Shown piece by piece: positions 61,660-64,000 of a stretch of 64,000 nucleotides of DNA. The stretch covers positions 496,001 to 560,000 of the forward strand of contig RBKR01000011.1 of NCBI GenBank assembly GCA_004835665.1, given 5' to 3'. A model generated the notes under the pieces. That model searched no databases. It was given only the letters and a program-made list of their open reading frames with translations, and was not told the origin of the DNA. Origin of the DNA: Phoma sp. XZ068. Lineage: Eukaryota > Ascomycota > Dothideomycetes > Pleosporales > Didymellaceae. Each line of letters starts with the position of its first letter. Positions within the stretch are counted from its first letter, which is position 1. A program made the position numbers and the translations under genes.

Positions 61660-63009
61660 ATGTCTTTCCTGGCGCTACCTCACGAGCTTCTCCAGCACAT
61701 CGCCCGCTTTCTGCCATGCTCTAGCCTCCTCCAATTGACCCGCGTCAATCACCAACTTCACGACGCCTGCTTTGATTCACTGTTATTCAAGGACATCGCG
61801 CAGAATGCCTTTTATAGAGCACCGGGTGCGGTCGATGCCTTACTCGCTCTATACAACCAACCAGGGCGTGTAAAACTTCAACCGGAGCAGCTCGGCTGGC
61901 CAGAGGGAGATTCCATTCTGGATGAGTGTTCTTTCGAAGACAAAGTCCGAGTGGCTCATGCCGTCGAAAACCTTATCGGACTTTCAACACTGAAACCTGC
62001 GGCATGGTTGACAACCACGACATCCAACATGGCCGACTGGCTCCCACATCTGTTGGCCTTGCATCATCCCGCATCCTGGTGTCTAGATCCTGATATGTTT
62101 CTCTTACCCCATGGCCAGCTCGGCCAGTCCAACACAAGCTCGACATCATCTTTGTTGATGAATCGATGGTTGTCCCGGACAGCGGATCAAGCCCGCGACA
62201 GGATAGCTTCTGCAAGGCTCCAGGTCGTTCACTTTACCAACTTCAGCTTCATACTCAACTACACCACACTTCAGCGACTGGGTTCTACCAGTACAACTAA
62301 GGATGTATTTATCTTGTTTACTCGCCACTTCGTGCCTGATTGGATTGGTGCTGATTCAACGATCCTTGACACCCAGAGCATGGCAAACAATGTTATTCAG
62401 CGTCTGAGTGAGCGCATCCCCGGTTATGGAACGTTCATCAGAGATTTTACTCTCACGCAAGCCTCTGCTGCGCTCCTCCTCTTATTGACAGCCATTGCAT
62501 CTACATACGGTAATCGAGAACAACGTCTCCTTCCTGTTCCAACGAAGATGCAGTTCATAGAGTTCATGGACATACCGAGTTTATACCATAGCTCAGCAGA
62601 GCTCTTCTCCACATGCCACTATAAGCGAATGGTCGCGCCCAAGTTTTTGTCTGGCCAATGGCTAGGCTATTATTCCGATCATCGCTCGTTTCAAAACCAT
62701 ACAGTCAACGTTGATCCACCAATGCAAAACATATTATTGGTTGTAAACGAACCGACTGAAGAAGCGCGGACCCGGTTGAGAATCAGCGCTATCATTGAGC
62801 GAGAGACAAGAGGATATGATGCTCATGGAGACTTCTTGCTTTCAGGTCGGGTGCGTGAGGATGGACTGGTCAGTGTCGCCAAACAGTATCTCGGACTTGG
62901 AATCTCGTGGACATGGACAGGGAGGATAACGCCATTTGGGATTGTTGGGGTTTGGGGACATAATTCGTTTGGAGGGTATTTCTGGATTTTCAAGCAGGAG
63001 TGGATGTAG
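61660..63009 (+). CDS. F-box protein
   Basis: A single exon of 449 aa; ATG 61660 sits in a good context (GCTACC ATG TC). The F-box lies at residues 2-45: FLALPHELLQHIARFLPCSS, LLQLTRVNHQLHDACFDSLL. It would bind Skp1 and make the protein a substrate receptor of an SCF ubiquitin ligase. The remainder has no WD40, LRR or Kelch repeats that I can see; it ends in a compact Gly/Trp-rich region (YLGLGISWTWTGRITPFGIV, then GVWGHNSFGGYFWIFKQEWM) that could be a beta-sandwich substrate-binding module, as in many fungal F-box proteins with an unnamed C-terminal domain. A Leu-rich helix (TQASAALLLLLTAIAS) mid-protein is hydrophobic but not preceded by a signal, so it is probably a buried helix. Substrate unknown. 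Confidence 0.83.
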   Translation: MSFLALPHELLQHIARFLPCSSLLQLTRVNHQLHDACFDSLLFKDIAQNAFYRAPGAVDALLALYNQPGRVKLQPEQLGWPEGDSILDECSFEDKVRVAHAVENLIGLSTLKPAAWLTTTTSNMADWLPHLLALHHPASWCLDPDMFLLPHGQLGQSNTSSTSSLLMNRWLSRTADQARDRIASARLQVVHFTNFSFILNYTTLQRLGSTSTTKDVFILFTRHFVPDWIGADSTILDTQSMANNVIQRLSERIPGYGTFIRDFTLTQASAALLLLLTAIASTYGNREQRLLPVPTKMQFIEFMDIPSLYHSSAELFSTCHYKRMVAPKFLSGQWLGYYSDHRSFQNHTVNVDPPMQNILLVVNEPTEEARTRLRISAIIERETRGYDAHGDFLLSGRVREDGLVSVAKQYLGLGISWTWTGRITPFGIVGVWGHNSFGGYFWIFKQEWM

Positions 63010-64000
63010 CCCTCAGGACTTCGCATCCGTGCATGCAAGTATCACGCTTAACATGAAGTGAGAGGTCGCAATCAAAGTTCTCGCCCTGCACAAGACGTGA
63101 TAATGGTAAATTTTTAGAAGAAAAAAAGGTGCTATGATGTAGGAGAAGCAGTACACAACACTCGGTCGGGACGTTGTCTCGTTACGGACATCTCAACCGA
63201 TGTTGCGCGCTTACACTGAGGATAACAACATCCCTTGAGCGACCAACGCCACCTTGGCAATAGCAGACGTTACGCCAGATTTGGAAGCTGCTTTGTAATA
63301 TGTCTGTAAGTAGCTTCACAAAACCTTGAGGCACTGTCGTCACCGGTACAGACGGCAGCGTGTAGGATGACAACTGCAATCATACCATTTGCACTTCGGT
63401 GGCCCAAGATGTCTGCACATAGTTCGCAAGGAAACACTGGATGCTGGCAATCTGCGGGAAACTTAGCCGAGGAGACGCTCTAAGTCGAGGCACCTGTTGA
63501 CTGTCCAGTCGCACTTCACAGTTCAATGAGATAATGAACTATCTGGATAGTTGGGACATCAACAAGCTCCTCCGACGGTCAGGGATACGTGCAAATGGTC
63601 ATATGGCGTGATACGAGCTGATGAACACGAGCTTTCGATCACTTTTTCAGCATCTCTGAGACAACGGATGCAAAGACTGTGTGAAGGTCTGGGTAAGACA
63701 GGGCAATGTCTGGTAAAGGTATCCAACTGCTTCTCAGGCTTTCCAAACTCCGAACTTGCCAATCCTGCATATTTGTTGAGGAAGCCTATAGCCACTGGCT
63801 CTAAGATGCGATGCAGTGAAACTGAAGTGTAGTCGTTGACACCACTCGTGAAGGCTTCCAATACCGTGCACGAATCATAATTTCTCATCCAAAGCCGATG
63901 GAAGGCGGCATGCTTTCCAGAACGTCTCTTTTGATACCGCCAAGCTGGCGATAAATGTGGTGTGTGGTGCGGCTCACTGACGCAATTTGACCACCATCAA
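63010..64000. other. Right-end region, no gene seen
   Basis: Short frames on both strands; the longest, 109 codons minus at 63559-63888, overlaps a 93-codon plus-strand frame, and neither resembles a family. A gene entering from the right edge is possible but not visible. Confidence 0.4.

Overview
The window is nuclear DNA of a filamentous ascomycete (Pezizomycotina). Dothideomycetes is my best guess for the class, but I could not test it. The evidence is genes interrupted by short GT-AG introns (mostly 44-84 nt, often with a CTAAC/CTGAY-like branch site), fungal gene families (Dal5-type permease, HET domain, LaeA-like methyltransferase, Ssp1-type kinase, fungal protoglobin), roughly 50% GC, and genes on both strands with 0.2-2.6 kb between them and no operons. 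Splice sites were found by eye: I required consensus sites, a matching reading phase and restored family motifs.

Layout. 1-1808 (-): 5' part of the mismatch-repair gene MLH3, running off the left edge. 2402-3750 (+): conserved low-complexity protein. 4351-5967 (+): allantoate-type MFS permease. About 6.66-17.7 kb is an accessory stretch of decay: an ankyrin-repeat/HET incompatibility gene broken by several stops and frameshifts (6661-10045), a broken minus-strand frame (10454-11160), an orphan one-TM protein (11743-12504), an intact three-exon four-TM protein (14001-14881) and a dead amidase (16049-17672). 18855-20244 (+): five-exon LaeA-like methyltransferase.

From 21.7 kb on, housekeeping genes dominate: a 1153-aa disordered fungal protein (21755-25266, -), a Pof1-like nucleotidyltransferase (25713-26636, -), a tail-anchored protein (26820-27515, -), a large Ssp1/Sak1-type kinase (30119-34336, -), GPI mannosyltransferase GPI10 (36001-38112, +, five exons), a DUF3984-like protein (38270-39520, -), a Siw14-type phosphatase (41128-42009, +) and a probable nuclear protein (43656-44882, +).

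The 45-54 kb block is dense in basic gene-expression functions: UTP25 (-) and eIF3f (+) diverge from a 281-bp promoter, TAF13 (-) and KSH1 (+) from a 473-bp one, followed by an AHC1-type ADA-complex zinc-finger protein (-). The right end carries a fungal protoglobin (55622-56565, -), an NmrA-like oxidoreductase (57527-58444, +), an orphan protein, a DJ-1/PfpI protein (59810-60610, -) and an F-box protein (61660-63009, +).

I recognised no rRNA, tRNA, CRISPR array, intact transposon or secondary-metabolite cluster. The most unusual points are the ankyrin-to-HET domain order in the pseudogene, two Cys-Pro (heme-regulatory-like) motifs in the protoglobin tail, and a first coding exon of KSH1 that is only the ATG.
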